A stretch of 64,000 bases of DNA from Dictyobacter kobayashii (GCF_003967555.1 NZ_BIFS01000001.1:2976001-3040000), one strand, 5' to 3'; shown: positions 7,671 through 17,036, counted from the first letter of the stretch. Program-made: numbers and translations. Notes: a model not told the origin generated them from the sequence alone.

Positions 7671-7924
7671 CTGACATTTATGTTTACTCCACTGATACTA
7701 TCTATAAATATTGGATATTGTAACACACATCCCTTTTTGAGAGCCACAATACTATAGATACAGTTGCGGCTAAATTAAATAGTTTATAACGAAAATCAGT
7801 ATTTATGGTTTTTTGATCCCCTACTCTGTTATCTCTGCCTTTTTTCTGCGTTATAATTGCAGAGTTTGCTTTATCGAATTATACCTATGTGTTTTTATTC
7901 TATTCTCTTAGAGGTAATAATACT

Positions 7925-8602
7925 ATGCGATATTTATTGGCTCGAATAAGTGTGCTGCTGTTGCGTAGCCATATGGGCCGCCTTGCTATTGGTATTGCGA
8001 TTATTCTGGGTGGCATTTTGTATGGCGTGAGCTCTCATCAGGTTAACTACAAAGCTGTACCTGAGGGGAAATATCAGATTGTGCCGATGAGTGATGGTAC
8101 CTATGGTTTTGTGCTGGATGGGACCGATACCTATTATATTGTTCATCCCACTGATTTTACTCCTATGCCTGATGATAATTCTTTTACAAATACCGATGGT
8201 ATCGGTGAGATCTTTTATAAAGATGAAGATCCGCAGTCATTTATTATGAATCAAAAGGATGGTTCACAGGTCAATTCACAAGAGCTTACAGTCGTTAGTT
8301 TCTCTCTAACCAGTTCAAAGGATCAGCGCATAGATCGCTATGCGAGTAGCGGCTACCTGGCCAATCCGGATGGCTTTTATGATAACCGCTGGCCGGTAGG
8401 TATTCTGGTCGCGGCTCTGGGCTTGGGCGCTCTGGGCTTTTTCTTGATGCTGCCTGCTATGCAAGCACGACGCAGACAGAAACAAAGCTATCCTGCGCCA
8501 GCTTTTCAGGCCGCAAGTGTTTATGATCCCGGCCAGACTCAGCTGGCGACCCCATATGCTCCTCCTTCAGTAGTGCCTCAAGCTGAGAACCGACCTGATT
8601 AG
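7925..8602 (+). CDS. Membrane-anchored hypothetical protein with extracytoplasmic domain
   Basis: The product is 225 residues from the ATG at 7925 (GAGGTAATA ribosome site). One hydrophobic segment near residues 15-38 and a second near 158-182 flank a soluble domain of about 120 residues with beta-rich, Asp/Tyr-rich sequence (GTYGFVLDGTDTYYIVHP). The C-terminal 45 residues are basic, then Pro/Gln/Ala-rich, and probably cytoplasmic. No family is recognised. It is followed by a strong terminator at 8620 and appears to be monocistronic. Confidence 0.65.
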   Translation: MRYLLARISVLLLRSHMGRLAIGIAIILGGILYGVSSHQVNYKAVPEGKYQIVPMSDGTYGFVLDGTDTYYIVHPTDFTPMPDDNSFTNTDGIGEIFYKDEDPQSFIMNQKDGSQVNSQELTVVSFSLTSSKDQRIDRYASSGYLANPDGFYDNRWPVGILVAALGLGALGFFLMLPAMQARRRQKQSYPAPAFQAASVYDPGQTQLATPYAPPSVVPQAENRPD

Positions 8603-8619
8603 GTGATTGTGATTATTTC

Positions 8620-8649
8620 GACCAGGGCTCCAGCAGTCCTGGTCTTTTT
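8620..8649 (+). terminator. Rho-independent terminator
   Basis: GACCAGG-loop-CCTGGTC followed by TTTTTG, 17 bases after the stop of the membrane protein gene. Confidence 0.85.
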
Positions 8650-8835
8650 GTTTTTTGCTTGCCTCTAAATGGTGCTATCCGCCAGTTGCCTCTGGTGCGC
8701 AGAAAATGTAAATCAGTTACTGCGGCCGGGGTAAAATCGATGTATAAAAAGAGCGATGTGCAGGCTAATTATAAGCATTGAGCTATAGAATAATTGGATA
8801 GTCGTAATTGATATTTTGTCTGTAGGGAAGAAACT

Positions 8836-11610
8836 ATGACTCAAATCCAGGATACCCGGGAAGGGCAGCGTTTAAGCATCAACCAGCAGGGAACGGCTCA
8901 TTGGAAACATTGGGGACCCTACTTAAGTGATCGTCAATGGGGGACGGTGCGCGAAGATTATAGCGCAGATGGCCAGCCCTGGACGTATTTTTCCTATGAA
9001 GATGCCCGTTTCCGCGCCTATCGTTGGGGGGAAGATGGCATTGCCGGTTTATGTGATTCTGATCAGCGTCTCTGTTTTGCCGTTACGCTGTGGAATGGGC
9101 AGGATGATTTTTTGAAGGAGCGCCTGTTCGGCCTGACCAATGGTGAGGGAAACCATGGTGAGGATGTCAAAGAATATTATTTCTACCTGGATAATGTGCC
9201 AACCCATGCTTATATGAAGTGTTTGTATAAATATCCTCAGGCGAAATTTCCTTATGCTGATCTGCGGGCTGAGAATGCCAGGCGCAAGGCTGATCCGGCC
9301 AGCTTTGAATATGAGCTACTCGATACTGGCGTCTTTGCCGAGAATCGTTATTTTGATGTACTGATAGAGTATGCCAAGCAAACGCCCGAAGATATCTGTA
9401 TCCAGCTCACGATTACTAATCGGGGACCAGAGGTGGCTCCGCTCCATGTGTTGCCCACGCTCTGGTTTCGCAATAACTGGTCATGGGATCATAGCGTGAC
9501 GAAGCCGCTGCTACGTAGTGGCTCGGCGCAGCAAGACAATCTACACGTTATTGAAGCTCAGGGCGGTGCCCAGGACATTGGGACGATGTGGCTGTATGCT
9601 GAGGGGGCGGATGGAGTCCTCTTTACCGAAAATGAGACCAATAATGCTCATTTTGGTTGGGGGGCCAATGCTTCCCCATATGTAAAGGATGCCTTCGAGC
9701 AATATATTATTCATGGTCAGCAGGCGGCGGTCAATCCTGCTCAGGTGGGCACCAAGGCTACGCCTGCTTACGCGCTACAACTGGCAGCGGGTGAAACACG
9801 GGTGCTACGTTTGCGCCTGAGCAATAACGCTGCCATGAGCGATCTATTTGAGGCCACTAATTTTTCTGCCCTGTTCCAGACGCGCCAGCAGGAGGCCGCT
9901 GAATTTTATCAGGCGGTTAATCCAAATCCTCTGTCAGATGATCTGCGTAATATTCAGCACCAGGCCTTTGTTGGTATGCTATGGAATAAACAATTCTACT
10001 ATTATATGGTCAAAGAATGGCTCAATGGAGATCCTGCTTACCCACCACCTCCTGCGCAGCGCAAGAACGGACGCAATTCTGCCTGGAAACACCTCTTTAT
10101 GAAAGATATTATCTCCATGCCGGATACATGGGAATATCCATGGTTCGCAGCCTGGGACCTGGCCTTCCACGCTATTCCGCTGGCAATGATCGATTCTACC
10201 CTGGCGAAGCAGCAGATGTTGTCGTTGATGCAGCCGTGGAGCATGCATCCAAATGGACAGATTCCGGCTTACGAATGGTCCTTCAATGATTTAAACCCAC
10301 CAGTCCAGGCCTGGGCTGCCTGGCGTGTCTATAAAATTGAGGCCAAGATGTATGGGGCTGGTGATCGCATTTTTCTGGAGCAGGTCTTTCAAAAATTGGC
10401 ACTGTACTTTACCTGGTGGCTGAATCGGAAAGACGTGGATGGCAACGATATCTTTCAAGGCGGCTTTCTGGGCCTGGACAATATTGGACCATTTGATCGC
10501 AGTAATATCCCTGCTGGCATCAGCGGCTATGTGGATCAGTCGGATGCTACCGGTTGGATGGGTATGTTCAGCTTGAATATGTTGCGTATCGCGATTGAAC
10601 TGGCCAGCCAGGATGTCACTTATGAGCAGATGGCCGTCCAGTTTCTATTACAATTTTTGTTTATCGCTCGTGCCATCAATGAGATCGGCGATGATGGCGA
10701 AAATCTCTGGGATGATGTGGATGGCTTTTATTATGATGTGCTGCATCTGGCTGATGATGTAGAAATCGATGGCCAGAAATTCCTGAGCCTGAAATTGCGT
10801 TCCGTGGTGGGCCTGGTCCCGCTTCTCGCCATCGAAGGTATCGATCTTAAATTCTTCAACTCTCCCAACCTGGCCGATTTTCGCCAGCGTTTCGACCATC
10901 TCCTGAACGCTAATACCGATCTGACCAGCCATGATAATGTTGAAATTCAAGGCGCTATGGATAGTGGCTTTATGCAAGGTATCATGCTGGCATTGGTTAA
11001 GCCCGAGCGTCTCAAACGTATCCTGACCAGATTGTTGGATGAGAATGAATTTCTTAGTCCTTATGGCATTCGTTCACTCTCAAAATACCATGAACAGCAT
11101 CCCTATATCTTGCCAGGCATTACAGCGGCCAATGGCCAACCTTATAAGGTACAATACACGCCCGCTGAATCCCGTACCAATGACTTTGGAGGCAACTCAA
11201 ACTGGCGTGGACCCATCTGGTTCCCGATCAACTTTCTGCTGATCGAAGCCCTGCAAAAATTCCATCAATATCTCGGCGACAGCTTTAAAGTTGAGTGTCC
11301 TACAGGTTCAGGCAACAACATGACCCTGTGGGAAGTTGCTGCCGAATTATCGGCCCGCCTGATGAGCATTTTTCAACAGGATAGCGCCAACGGCCAGCGC
11401 CCCGTCTATGGTGGCGTCACCACCTTTCAGAGCGATCCTGACTGGAAAGATTTTATTCTCTTCTACGAATATTTTCACGGAGACAACGGAGCAGGCCTTG
11501 GCGCCAGCCACCAGACCGGCTGGACCGGTGTCGTCGCCAAACTCATCCAACAATGGTCAGAATACACCGGCCAAAACCAGGCTCCCCGCCCCTCCATCAC
11601 CGACCTCTAA
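8836..11610 (+). CDS. GH63-type glucosidase (MGH1-like glycoside hydrolase)
   Basis: The product is 924 residues. It opens with the segment typical of bacterial GH63 relatives annotated as glucosidases (HWGPYLSDRQWGTVREDYS), an N-terminal beta-domain to about residue 330, and a long (alpha/alpha) barrel domain with conserved acidic and Trp clusters (DTWEYPWFAAWDLAFHAI; NGRNSAWKHLF; SNWRGPIWFPINFLL). It has no signal peptide, so it should act in the cytoplasm on alpha-linked oligosaccharides, possibly trehalose- or mannosyl-glucose-type substrates. A GGGAAG ribosome site precedes the ATG. It stands alone; the tandem 49-bp repeats follow its stop directly. The exact substrate cannot be told from sequence. 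Confidence 0.85.
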   Translation: MTQIQDTREGQRLSINQQGTAHWKHWGPYLSDRQWGTVREDYSADGQPWTYFSYEDARFRAYRWGEDGIAGLCDSDQRLCFAVTLWNGQDDFLKERLFGLTNGEGNHGEDVKEYYFYLDNVPTHAYMKCLYKYPQAKFPYADLRAENARRKADPASFEYELLDTGVFAENRYFDVLIEYAKQTPEDICIQLTITNRGPEVAPLHVLPTLWFRNNWSWDHSVTKPLLRSGSAQQDNLHVIEAQGGAQDIGTMWLYAEGADGVLFTENETNNAHFGWGANASPYVKDAFEQYIIHGQQAAVNPAQVGTKATPAYALQLAAGETRVLRLRLSNNAAMSDLFEATNFSALFQTRQQEAAEFYQAVNPNPLSDDLRNIQHQAFVGMLWNKQFYYYMVKEWLNGDPAYPPPPAQRKNGRNSAWKHLFMKDIISMPDTWEYPWFAAWDLAFHAIPLAMIDSTLAKQQMLSLMQPWSMHPNGQIPAYEWSFNDLNPPVQAWAAWRVYKIEAKMYGAGDRIFLEQVFQKLALYFTWWLNRKDVDGNDIFQGGFLGLDNIGPFDRSNIPAGISGYVDQSDATGWMGMFSLNMLRIAIELASQDVTYEQMAVQFLLQFLFIARAINEIGDDGENLWDDVDGFYYDVLHLADDVEIDGQKFLSLKLRSVVGLVPLLAIEGIDLKFFNSPNLADFRQRFDHLLNANTDLTSHDNVEIQGAMDSGFMQGIMLALVKPERLKRILTRLLDENEFLSPYGIRSLSKYHEQHPYILPGITAANGQPYKVQYTPAESRTNDFGGNSNWRGPIWFPINFLLIEALQKFHQYLGDSFKVECPTGSGNNMTLWEVAAELSARLMSIFQQDSANGQRPVYGGVTTFQSDPDWKDFILFYEYFHGDNGAGLGASHQTGWTGVVAKLIQQWSEYTGQNQAPRPSITDL

Positions 11611-11619
11611 TATCACACC

Positions 11620-11870
11620 TCTTGCCATCCCTGCTTCATCTGCCAGCAACCAAACGCGGGGATGCAAGAGGTGCCATCCCCGCCTCATCTGCCAGCAACC
11701 AAACGCGGGGATGCAAGGGGTGCCATCCCCGCCTCATCTGCCAGCAACCAAACGCGGGGATGCAAGAGGTGCCATCCCCGCCTCATCTGCCAGCAACCAA
11801 ACGCGGGGATGCAAGAGGTGCCATCCCCGCCTCATCTGCCAGCAACCAAACGCGGGGATGCAAGGGGTGG
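11620..11870. repeat. Five tandem copies of a 49-bp hairpin-forming unit
   Basis: GCCAGCAACC recurs at 11642, 11691, 11740, 11789 and 11838, an exact 49-bp period. Copies are nearly identical and vary mainly at GCAAGAGGT versus GCAAGGGGT. Each unit contains GCGGGGATG and the next begins CATCCCCGC, so each junction folds into a 9-bp GC-rich hairpin. The array lies directly after the GH63 stop codon. Because 49 is not a multiple of 3, all three frames stay open through it and give spurious ORFs. Confidence 0.95.
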
Positions 11871-12302
11871 AACCCCTTGACTGGGGGCTCGGGGGCTGTG
11901 CCCCGCCCCTCTCTTCTCCCCGCCGCCGCAGGCGGCAATTCAAAAAACTATGTACTTTTCCACATCCCTATGGTATATTCTAACTTAGAAATACATTAAA
12001 AAACTTAAAACAACCTTAAAACTAACCCTATTGACCATATAAAAAAAGAACAACAAAGAATACCCATATACGTTTCTTTTACAAATATACTGAAGCTCAC
12101 TGGCACATCCCTTTAACAAATTAACACACATATCAATTTTTGTTTTTTTACCAGCAGCCATCCAATCGGATAAGTATAGCCATTTTGAAGGTACAACTGC
12201 CCTCAGGATGGTGTCGCTAACCACGAGTAAGCGGCTTCTCCGATGGCCTTTAAGAGCTTTTTTCCAGGCTATCTCTTTAACAAGAGTGAAAGAAGTGAGA
12301 CC
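11871..12302. other. Gene-free stretch with GC-rich tail of the repeat array, then AT-rich DNA
   Basis: The array ends in AGGGGTGGAACCCCT and a run of G/C blocks (11880-11915), then a perfect GCCGCC-GCA-GGCGGC hairpin (11922-11936). The remainder to 12302 is AT-rich without a credible reading frame and should hold the promoter of the gene at 12303. Confidence 0.6.
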
Positions 12303-12644
12303 ATGATGAAAGATTATTCCTACTTTGTACCCGGGACGACTCTAAATACCCTGTATGCAAGCGATATGAATCTCTCATCTAAAGAATTTACCCTAGAGAT
12401 CTGGTTGGAGGACTCTACCTCGCCCTGGCGGCGCATGTTCACGCTACGCGAATGCCTGGCAAACATTGAATTACTTCCCAATGGAAGCACCTTTCGTATC
12501 CACTGCCACTTCAATCGGCGCGATATCGGGAATGGCACTTATTGCAAGCAAGGGACAGGCATGAACGTTCTCAAGGAAGAAGGTGTGCTGATAAATTTGT
12601 TCACACCATTTTTGCAGGTGTCCCCCTCCAATATTCGCCATTGA
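12303..12644 (+). CDS. Hypothetical protein
   Basis: The product is 113 residues from the ATG at 12303 (a second ATG follows), preceded by GAAAGAAGTGAGA. It has a mixed alpha/beta-like pattern (SSKEFTLEIWLEDS; LRECLANIELLPNGSTFRIH) that looks coding, but the C-terminus is irregular and the frame could be affected by the indels seen elsewhere. No domain is recognised and it stands alone. Confidence 0.4.
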   Translation: MMKDYSYFVPGTTLNTLYASDMNLSSKEFTLEIWLEDSTSPWRRMFTLRECLANIELLPNGSTFRIHCHFNRRDIGNGTYCKQGTGMNVLKEEGVLINLFTPFLQVSPSNIRH

Positions 12645-12869
12645 GTTATCTCAGACTGCACATAGCTGCTATAAACAGCCCTTTCTTCAGCATATTTCTG
12701 GTTTGGAGCTATATAATGTTCCGTTCCGTATATATCAGAAGAGGGCTTTTATCTTGCTATCTAAGTTCTTTTCATATTGTCCTCACATATGCCCCATGAT
12801 GGATGGGTTTAGAATAGACTATTGTAGGGCTTTCTTATGCTGCTCTACAAGGCAGAAAGAGGTGCCGCT

Positions 12870-13217
12870 ATGGCAGAACAGCCGTCTAATAGTGTTAGTG
12901 AGATAGAGATCATGGATCGGGCTGTATGGCGTAAGTGGAATAAGTTTACCTGGAGTGGGCTGATCATTATTGGCATTGGCTGTCTTTTGATCGTGATTGG
13001 TCTTCTGATGGATACCGGTGCTTACTCGATCGAGGGATTATTAATTGGTATCGGTGCTATTGTTGTCTTGATCGGCTTGATACGTGTAGCGATTGGCTTG
13101 ATCAATCCAATGCTGCCCAGTGATTTGCGTAGAAAGCGTCGAGCCCGTAAGACGGTTGAAGCTGATCCGATTTTGAGCTCTTTGCAGGATGAAGAGACCG
13201 CCAATGATCCAGCATAG
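12870..13217 (+). CDS. Small membrane protein with two transmembrane segments
   Basis: The product is 115 residues from the ATG at 12870, which has an AAAGAGGTG ribosome site; an upstream ATG at 12837 is less likely. Two hydrophobic helices (about 25-47 and 54-80) form a hairpin separated by a short loop (MDTGAYSIEG). The N-terminus is acidic and the C-terminus is basic (LRRKRRARKT), which places both ends in the cytoplasm. No family is recognised. Confidence 0.65.
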   Translation: MAEQPSNSVSEIEIMDRAVWRKWNKFTWSGLIIIGIGCLLIVIGLLMDTGAYSIEGLLIGIGAIVVLIGLIRVAIGLINPMLPSDLRRKRRARKTVEADPILSSLQDEETANDPA

Positions 13218-13281
13218 CAAGCGGTAATCGAGTTCAGGAATATTCAGTAGCCTCAGAATTTAGCCCTGCATCTCTTTTTTA

Positions 13282-13974
13282 TCAGTTGATAATATCAGTG
13301 TATGTGCTGGTGGTATCTTTATTGGCCAGGCCATACAGGAGAATTTGTACCACGGTCTCAGCTTGCTCTATATTGGCGCCATTGCGGCTCGTATACAGCG
13401 CATGATGATCATAGTGTGTCGCTGAGGGACGCGCGCGTGACTTCGGTAACATACTCATAAACAGGTAGGCCGCGCTGGTGGCGTCTATCCCCCCCAGTTT
13501 GGGATGGCGTAAGAGGTCTGCCTGAATCCCTTCTTCAAAGACTGAGGCAATCGGGGTAATTAAACATGTCAGGAAGAGTTGGTTGAGCATTTTCATTTCT
13601 TCTTTCATTTGCGGGTCCAGCTCATGCTGAATATCATGTACCATTAAGCTGATGTCGTGCTGGATGGTATTCTGGAAATAACGTATGATCAGACAGAGAC
13701 GCTCTGCGATGCCTTCATTTCTGCGCACAATACGCTCCAGTGCGGCCTGGGTTTTTGCTGTATTATCCTTGATCACCTCGACGTAGAGCGTCTGTTTGTC
13801 TGCGAAGTAGTGGTAGAGGGCTGGTTGTGTCAGTCCACAGGCATCAGCAATCTGGCGTGTCGATACTGCGCGATAGCCATATTCCATAAATAACTGCTCA
13901 GCTGTTCGTAGGATAGTCTGGCGTGTCTCTTCTGTCTCTTCGCGTGTAGCTATTTTCTTTGACGCACGTGGCAT
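13282..13974 (-). CDS. TetR/AcrR-family transcriptional regulator
   Basis: The product is 230 residues. The N-terminal DNA-binding domain is canonical: ETRQTILRTAEQLFMEYGYR, then STRQIADACGLTQPALYHYF and a DKQTLYVEVI helix. The C-terminal ligand domain (about 80-230) is variable, as usual. A perfect 28-bp palindrome (14001-14028) lies 27 bases upstream of the start and is the obvious operator, so the regulator probably represses itself. No divergent target gene is evident, because the next 1.2 kb is non-coding; the target may be elsewhere. Confidence 0.9.
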   Translation of the reverse strand: MPRASKKIATREETEETRQTILRTAEQLFMEYGYRAVSTRQIADACGLTQPALYHYFADKQTLYVEVIKDNTAKTQAALERIVRRNEGIAERLCLIIRYFQNTIQHDISLMVHDIQHELDPQMKEEMKMLNQLFLTCLITPIASVFEEGIQADLLRHPKLGGIDATSAAYLFMSMLPKSRARPSATHYDHHALYTSRNGANIEQAETVVQILLYGLANKDTTSTYTDIIN

Positions 13975-14000
13975 GGCGCATCACTCCTGATTCTACTCAC

Positions 14001-14028
14001 CCTATACTTATCGATTGATAAGTATAGG
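14001..14028. promoter_or_regulatory. 28-bp perfect palindrome, TetR-type operator
   Basis: CCTATACTTATC-GATT-GATAAGTATAGG: 12-bp arms around a 4-base centre, immediately upstream of the TetR gene. Length and position fit a TetR-family operator bound by two dimers or one dimer. Confidence 0.85.
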
Positions 14029-14072
14029 GCTCTAAATTGCTTATTGTCAAGCTATACACTTCTGTGTCCAGT

Positions 14073-14219
14073 GCTTTTTAATGTTCGTCCAGAGATCACG
14101 AGCAAGCGATACGATATACATTCTTTCAGGTGTGGGGGCAGCCGCAGCCGTCCACCACATACCCTCCACCCTCCCAACCCGGCGCCGCAGGCGCCAAAGA
14201 GGAACCTTAAAAAGCCCTG
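14073..14219. repeat. Dispersed repeat, copy A
   Basis: It shares both ends with copy B at 27549-27708: the left end contains GTTCGTCCAGAGATCA and AGCAAGCGATACGAT, and the right end contains CCTCCCAACCCGGCGCCGCA and the GGCGCC-GCA-GGCGCC hairpin. The central part diverges from copy B and is only partly self-complementary. No ORF spans it. Confidence 0.85.
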
Positions 14220-14388
14220 TTCTGTGTCAGCTTCCCGGCCGTCTTTTTGGCACAGAAGGTAAATGTTTTGGTGGAGCTATTGACCACGGCTTTTTCTTTC
14301 AATGAAAAGACGTTTCTCAACGGTATTGAGGATATATAACGTGCGCTTGAATTATAATAGTGGAGTAAATTTAACTTTGATCCTTGAT

Positions 14389-14625
14389 CCCATGGGCGAG
14401 AAGTTCGGAGGATCCTTCTCGCCCGGCTGACGAGCGCTCCCTTTAGGGAAAACGTCGCCACAAGAGGCATAGCAATTATCGCGTGAGCAATAAAAGCTAT
14501 GTTGATGGAAGGTGCCAGGGAGGTGCTGTCGAGGGTAATCGGAAAAAATCTAGGCTACCCACGCTGGCCTTCAACCCGGCGTCTCATCATATCGTGCTTT
14601 CTGCTGACAAATGTAGTTTAGCAGG
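14389..14625 (+). ncRNA. Candidate structured RNA (strand uncertain)
   Basis: Three nested or successive stems can be drawn by eye: GGGCGAGAAG with CTTCTCGCCC (14394-14424), CATAGC with GCTATG (about 14468-14501), and a long arm whose base is GAAGG/GCCAG with CTGGC/CTTC (14508-14572) and whose tip pairs GGGTA with TACCC. There is no ORF. I do not recognise a known riboswitch, tmRNA, RNase P or SRP consensus. It may be a regulatory RNA or a decayed repeat. Confidence 0.3.
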
Positions 14626-15213
14626 CCTGTATTAAGCAACCGTTATTTGATGGTTAAACTTTTTTGTCTATTCCATAGTCGATAAATCTGCAACAAGAAT
14701 GTACGTGGGGGCTTTTCCTTGCTTAATCCCTTCCAGATCGAAAAACGAATAATAATGATATGCATGACAAAAATATCTAAACGTCATAGTCATTGTTGCT
14801 TTACGTGTATTAAGTTTAGAAAATATTGAAAAAATAATATAAAAATCATATCGTGTTTATTGTTGCGTTCAATTTCTGGCTTTGTTTTCAGAAAATAACA
14901 TGAAACCATCACAACTACCATGCATATGCATTTCTATTGGCTTTACATAAGTCGAGGGTGTTTATAGGATAGTTATTCGATCGTACTTACATTCATGCCA
15001 GGACCGCAAAAGTCCTATCTCATGCAGCATCTACTATAACCATTTGGGTTATTTACAATGCTGAAACACTGTGTTACACTTCGGTTAAGGTTTCAGGCTT
15101 AGAGGAATGACGCCGTCTGCATAAAAACTTTGTTTTTTTGTGTGCGCGAAACCTTGCAGTCTTGAGATTCCTGTTTAGATCACTGTTTGCGGTGTTTCAC
15201 AAGGAGGTGCTCT

Positions 15214-15660
15214 ATGGCTGGCTGGGAAGACGAATTGTCTGTATTGTTGAGTGAACTAGGTGTAAAGCAAGAAGAACCCCAGACTCCTCTACGACAATCC
15301 CGAAAAACCATGCGTAGCGATGCTAAGCGGCGCGATCAATTCGCTGATGCACTGTTGTGGGGCAATGGTGATGATGCTGCAGAAGATGATGGCGATCCCT
15401 GGATTGATGATCTGGATATGATGCGTCACGAGGTTGACTCGATTGTCAGTCAGGTTGTGCTGTTGATGCAGCGCGGTGATCTGGATGCGGCTCTCAAAGA
15501 GGATGTGATGGTGGTGCTGCGTGCTTTACGCCGTCGCATTCCTGTTGCTCAGCAGTCAGCGACCAGTGATGAGGCTTATCTGGAATCAGCTTCCGCGATG
15601 TTGCATTTCTGCCGTCTGGTTCTTCAATTGAGCGAGTTCTCTGCCGAAGATTTTTCATAA
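15214..15660 (+). CDS. Hypothetical acidic helical protein
   Basis: The product is 148 residues from the ATG at 15214, chosen because a perfect AAGGAGGTG ribosome site lies 5 bases upstream. It is soluble, acidic in the middle (GDDAAEDDGDPWIDDLDMM) and predicted helical in the C-terminal half (SQVVLLMQRGDLDAALKEDV). No family is recognised. It stands alone between two long gene-free stretches. The strong ribosome site suggests high translation. Confidence 0.7.
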   Translation: MAGWEDELSVLLSELGVKQEEPQTPLRQSRKTMRSDAKRRDQFADALLWGNGDDAAEDDGDPWIDDLDMMRHEVDSIVSQVVLLMQRGDLDAALKEDVMVVLRALRRRIPVAQQSATSDEAYLESASAMLHFCRLVLQLSEFSAEDFS

Positions 15661-16081
15661 ATTATTTCTACCACTACTTACTTTAATCTATTCCTGAATA
15701 CTTACCATTATGTATCGCCTGCTCTGGCGCGTGCTGCTGAGATCATTTGACGTTATTTTCCCTTCCTCTTTTTGCTTCCCTCTATTAAATCCGCAGGTGC
15801 TGCTTTTTTAGCCGCTAGCGCTTTAAATGAATAGCTCGTATGCGTCTTTGCATTTTCTCTATCTTCGTTGAAATACACCTCGTTTTCTTGACATGTTTCG
15901 ATATAAACTGACATACTAATTCAGAAGCTCTGTGTTATTGATCGTAGTCACCTGTTTATTGGTGGAAGCCAGAGTTTCTTTGGACGTGCTCACTTACCAG
16001 TTTTGGTTTACCTGTACATCGAGAGTACGTTATGAATCGTGTCCTCTACGTAAGTAGCTTTGCTCTGCATGAGGAGGTTGT
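15661..16081. other. Gene-free AT-rich stretch
   Basis: No reading frame or strong hairpin. It should contain the promoter and leader of the gene at 16082. Confidence 0.5.
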
Positions 16082-16987
16082 ATGAATACTAAACAAAAAA
16101 ATATATTCCAGCAAACGGGAAGTTGGGCCCGTGTCGCTCTGTTGTCTGCCAGTACCCTGGCTCCTGTGGTGAATGCCGCGCTTGAACGTATCCGTGCTCA
16201 GCAGAAGGCAGAGCAGGCTGTGGCGGATTATCGTAATGCTGACCGAAAAGAGAAAGTTGCGGCTTTCGCGTCCGATGTGCAATCTGATATGCAAGAACGT
16301 TTGCAGTTGATTGGATCCTCGCTGGCGGATGTGTTGGAAGATCTGCGGGATCGATCAGTGAATCAGGATCTGTGGAAGCGTGCCAATGGATTGACTGAGG
16401 ACTTCATTGAGCGTAGCAATAAGTTTTCGCGGGAATTGGCTGAGCGTGGAGGCGATTTCTCTCAAGAATTGGCTAAGCGTAGCCGTAAGGCACAACAGAA
16501 TATTGCTGAACAGGATCGCAGTTTTTGGATTGCGCTTGGTTTTGGCTGTGGTCTGACGGCGGCTGGTATCGTCACTTTTGTGCTGGTACGCAAACGTCTT
16601 CGCCACGCAGAAGAGGATGATGAGTCCCCTATTCAGTTGAGCTATGATTCCAATCGCTCAGCGATCCATATCTCTCAACCACAGGGCGAGATTCATGCGA
16701 TTCGCACCAGGGACCGCTATCCGGAATCCCATCCCTTTGGTGAGGTGATTACTGTAGCTGATCACGATGGGCCTGTGTCTACCAGGAGTGCTGAGGAACT
16801 GGCGGACGGCGCGCAGTCGACTCCTACGGATGCTACTTTTGTTGGCCTGGCCAGCACAAAGCAGTATTATCCAGTTGAAACACCCCTGGACCAGTTGGCG
16901 GATGCCGATGGGAAGCCTGTCGATGTCATTTACTTCTCTTCTGAAAAAGAGGCTCAGGCGCAGGGTTTTACGGCTGCTAGCGTGTAG
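16082..16987 (+). CDS. Membrane protein with long helical N-terminus and C-terminal Sunset-like segment
   Basis: The product is 301 residues (GAGGAGG ribosome site). Residues 30-150 are charged and helical, with a partly repeated FSxELAERGG / FSQELAKRS motif, like apolipoprotein- or YtxH-type amphipathic regions. One transmembrane helix follows (about 154-176), then a basic stop-transfer (RKRLRHAEED). The last 45 residues (FVGLASTKQYYPV ... DVIYFSSEKEAQAQGF) resemble the small Sunset/Ada-like zinc modules that read K-Y-H...C...VYFSSEEEAxAxGY, but lack the usual His and Cys. The role is unknown; a cell-envelope-associated stress protein is one guess. Confidence 0.6.
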   Translation: MNTKQKNIFQQTGSWARVALLSASTLAPVVNAALERIRAQQKAEQAVADYRNADRKEKVAAFASDVQSDMQERLQLIGSSLADVLEDLRDRSVNQDLWKRANGLTEDFIERSNKFSRELAERGGDFSQELAKRSRKAQQNIAEQDRSFWIALGFGCGLTAAGIVTFVLVRKRLRHAEEDDESPIQLSYDSNRSAIHISQPQGEIHAIRTRDRYPESHPFGEVITVADHDGPVSTRSAEELADGAQSTPTDATFVGLASTKQYYPVETPLDQLADADGKPVDVIYFSSEKEAQAQGFTAASV

Positions 16988-16994
16988 CGTTTTA

Positions 16995-17036
16995 GTGGGG
17001 GGATTAAATGATTTATCATGTCTCCCCCATTATTCT
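16995..17036 (+). terminator. Probable terminator
   Basis: GGGGGGA...TCTCCCCC followed by ATTATT, just after the stop at 16987. The loop is long and the T-tract is weak. Confidence 0.5.

Larger units (their letters stand above)
14029..15213. other. 1.2-kb intergenic region
   Basis: No credible gene. It holds a dispersed repeat (14073-14219), a potentially structured RNA region (14389-14625), then AT-rich DNA with a possible promoter for the gene at 15214. Confidence 0.6.

Noticed and set aside
11620..11870. CRISPR array
   Set aside because: Copies are contiguous and nearly identical over the whole 49 bp; there are no unique spacers and no cas genes.
11408..11999. Several ORFs across the 49-bp array (up to 191 residues)
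   Set aside because: All frames are open because of the repeat; the peptides are the repeat read in three frames and have no ribosome site.
14207..14470. 87-residue ORF on the minus strand
   Set aside because: It runs across the dispersed repeat and the hairpin region and shows no protein-like pattern.
14389..14625. Known riboswitch (cobalamin, c-di-GMP, FMN), SRP RNA, tmRNA or RNase P RNA
   Set aside because: None of their consensus core sequences is present.
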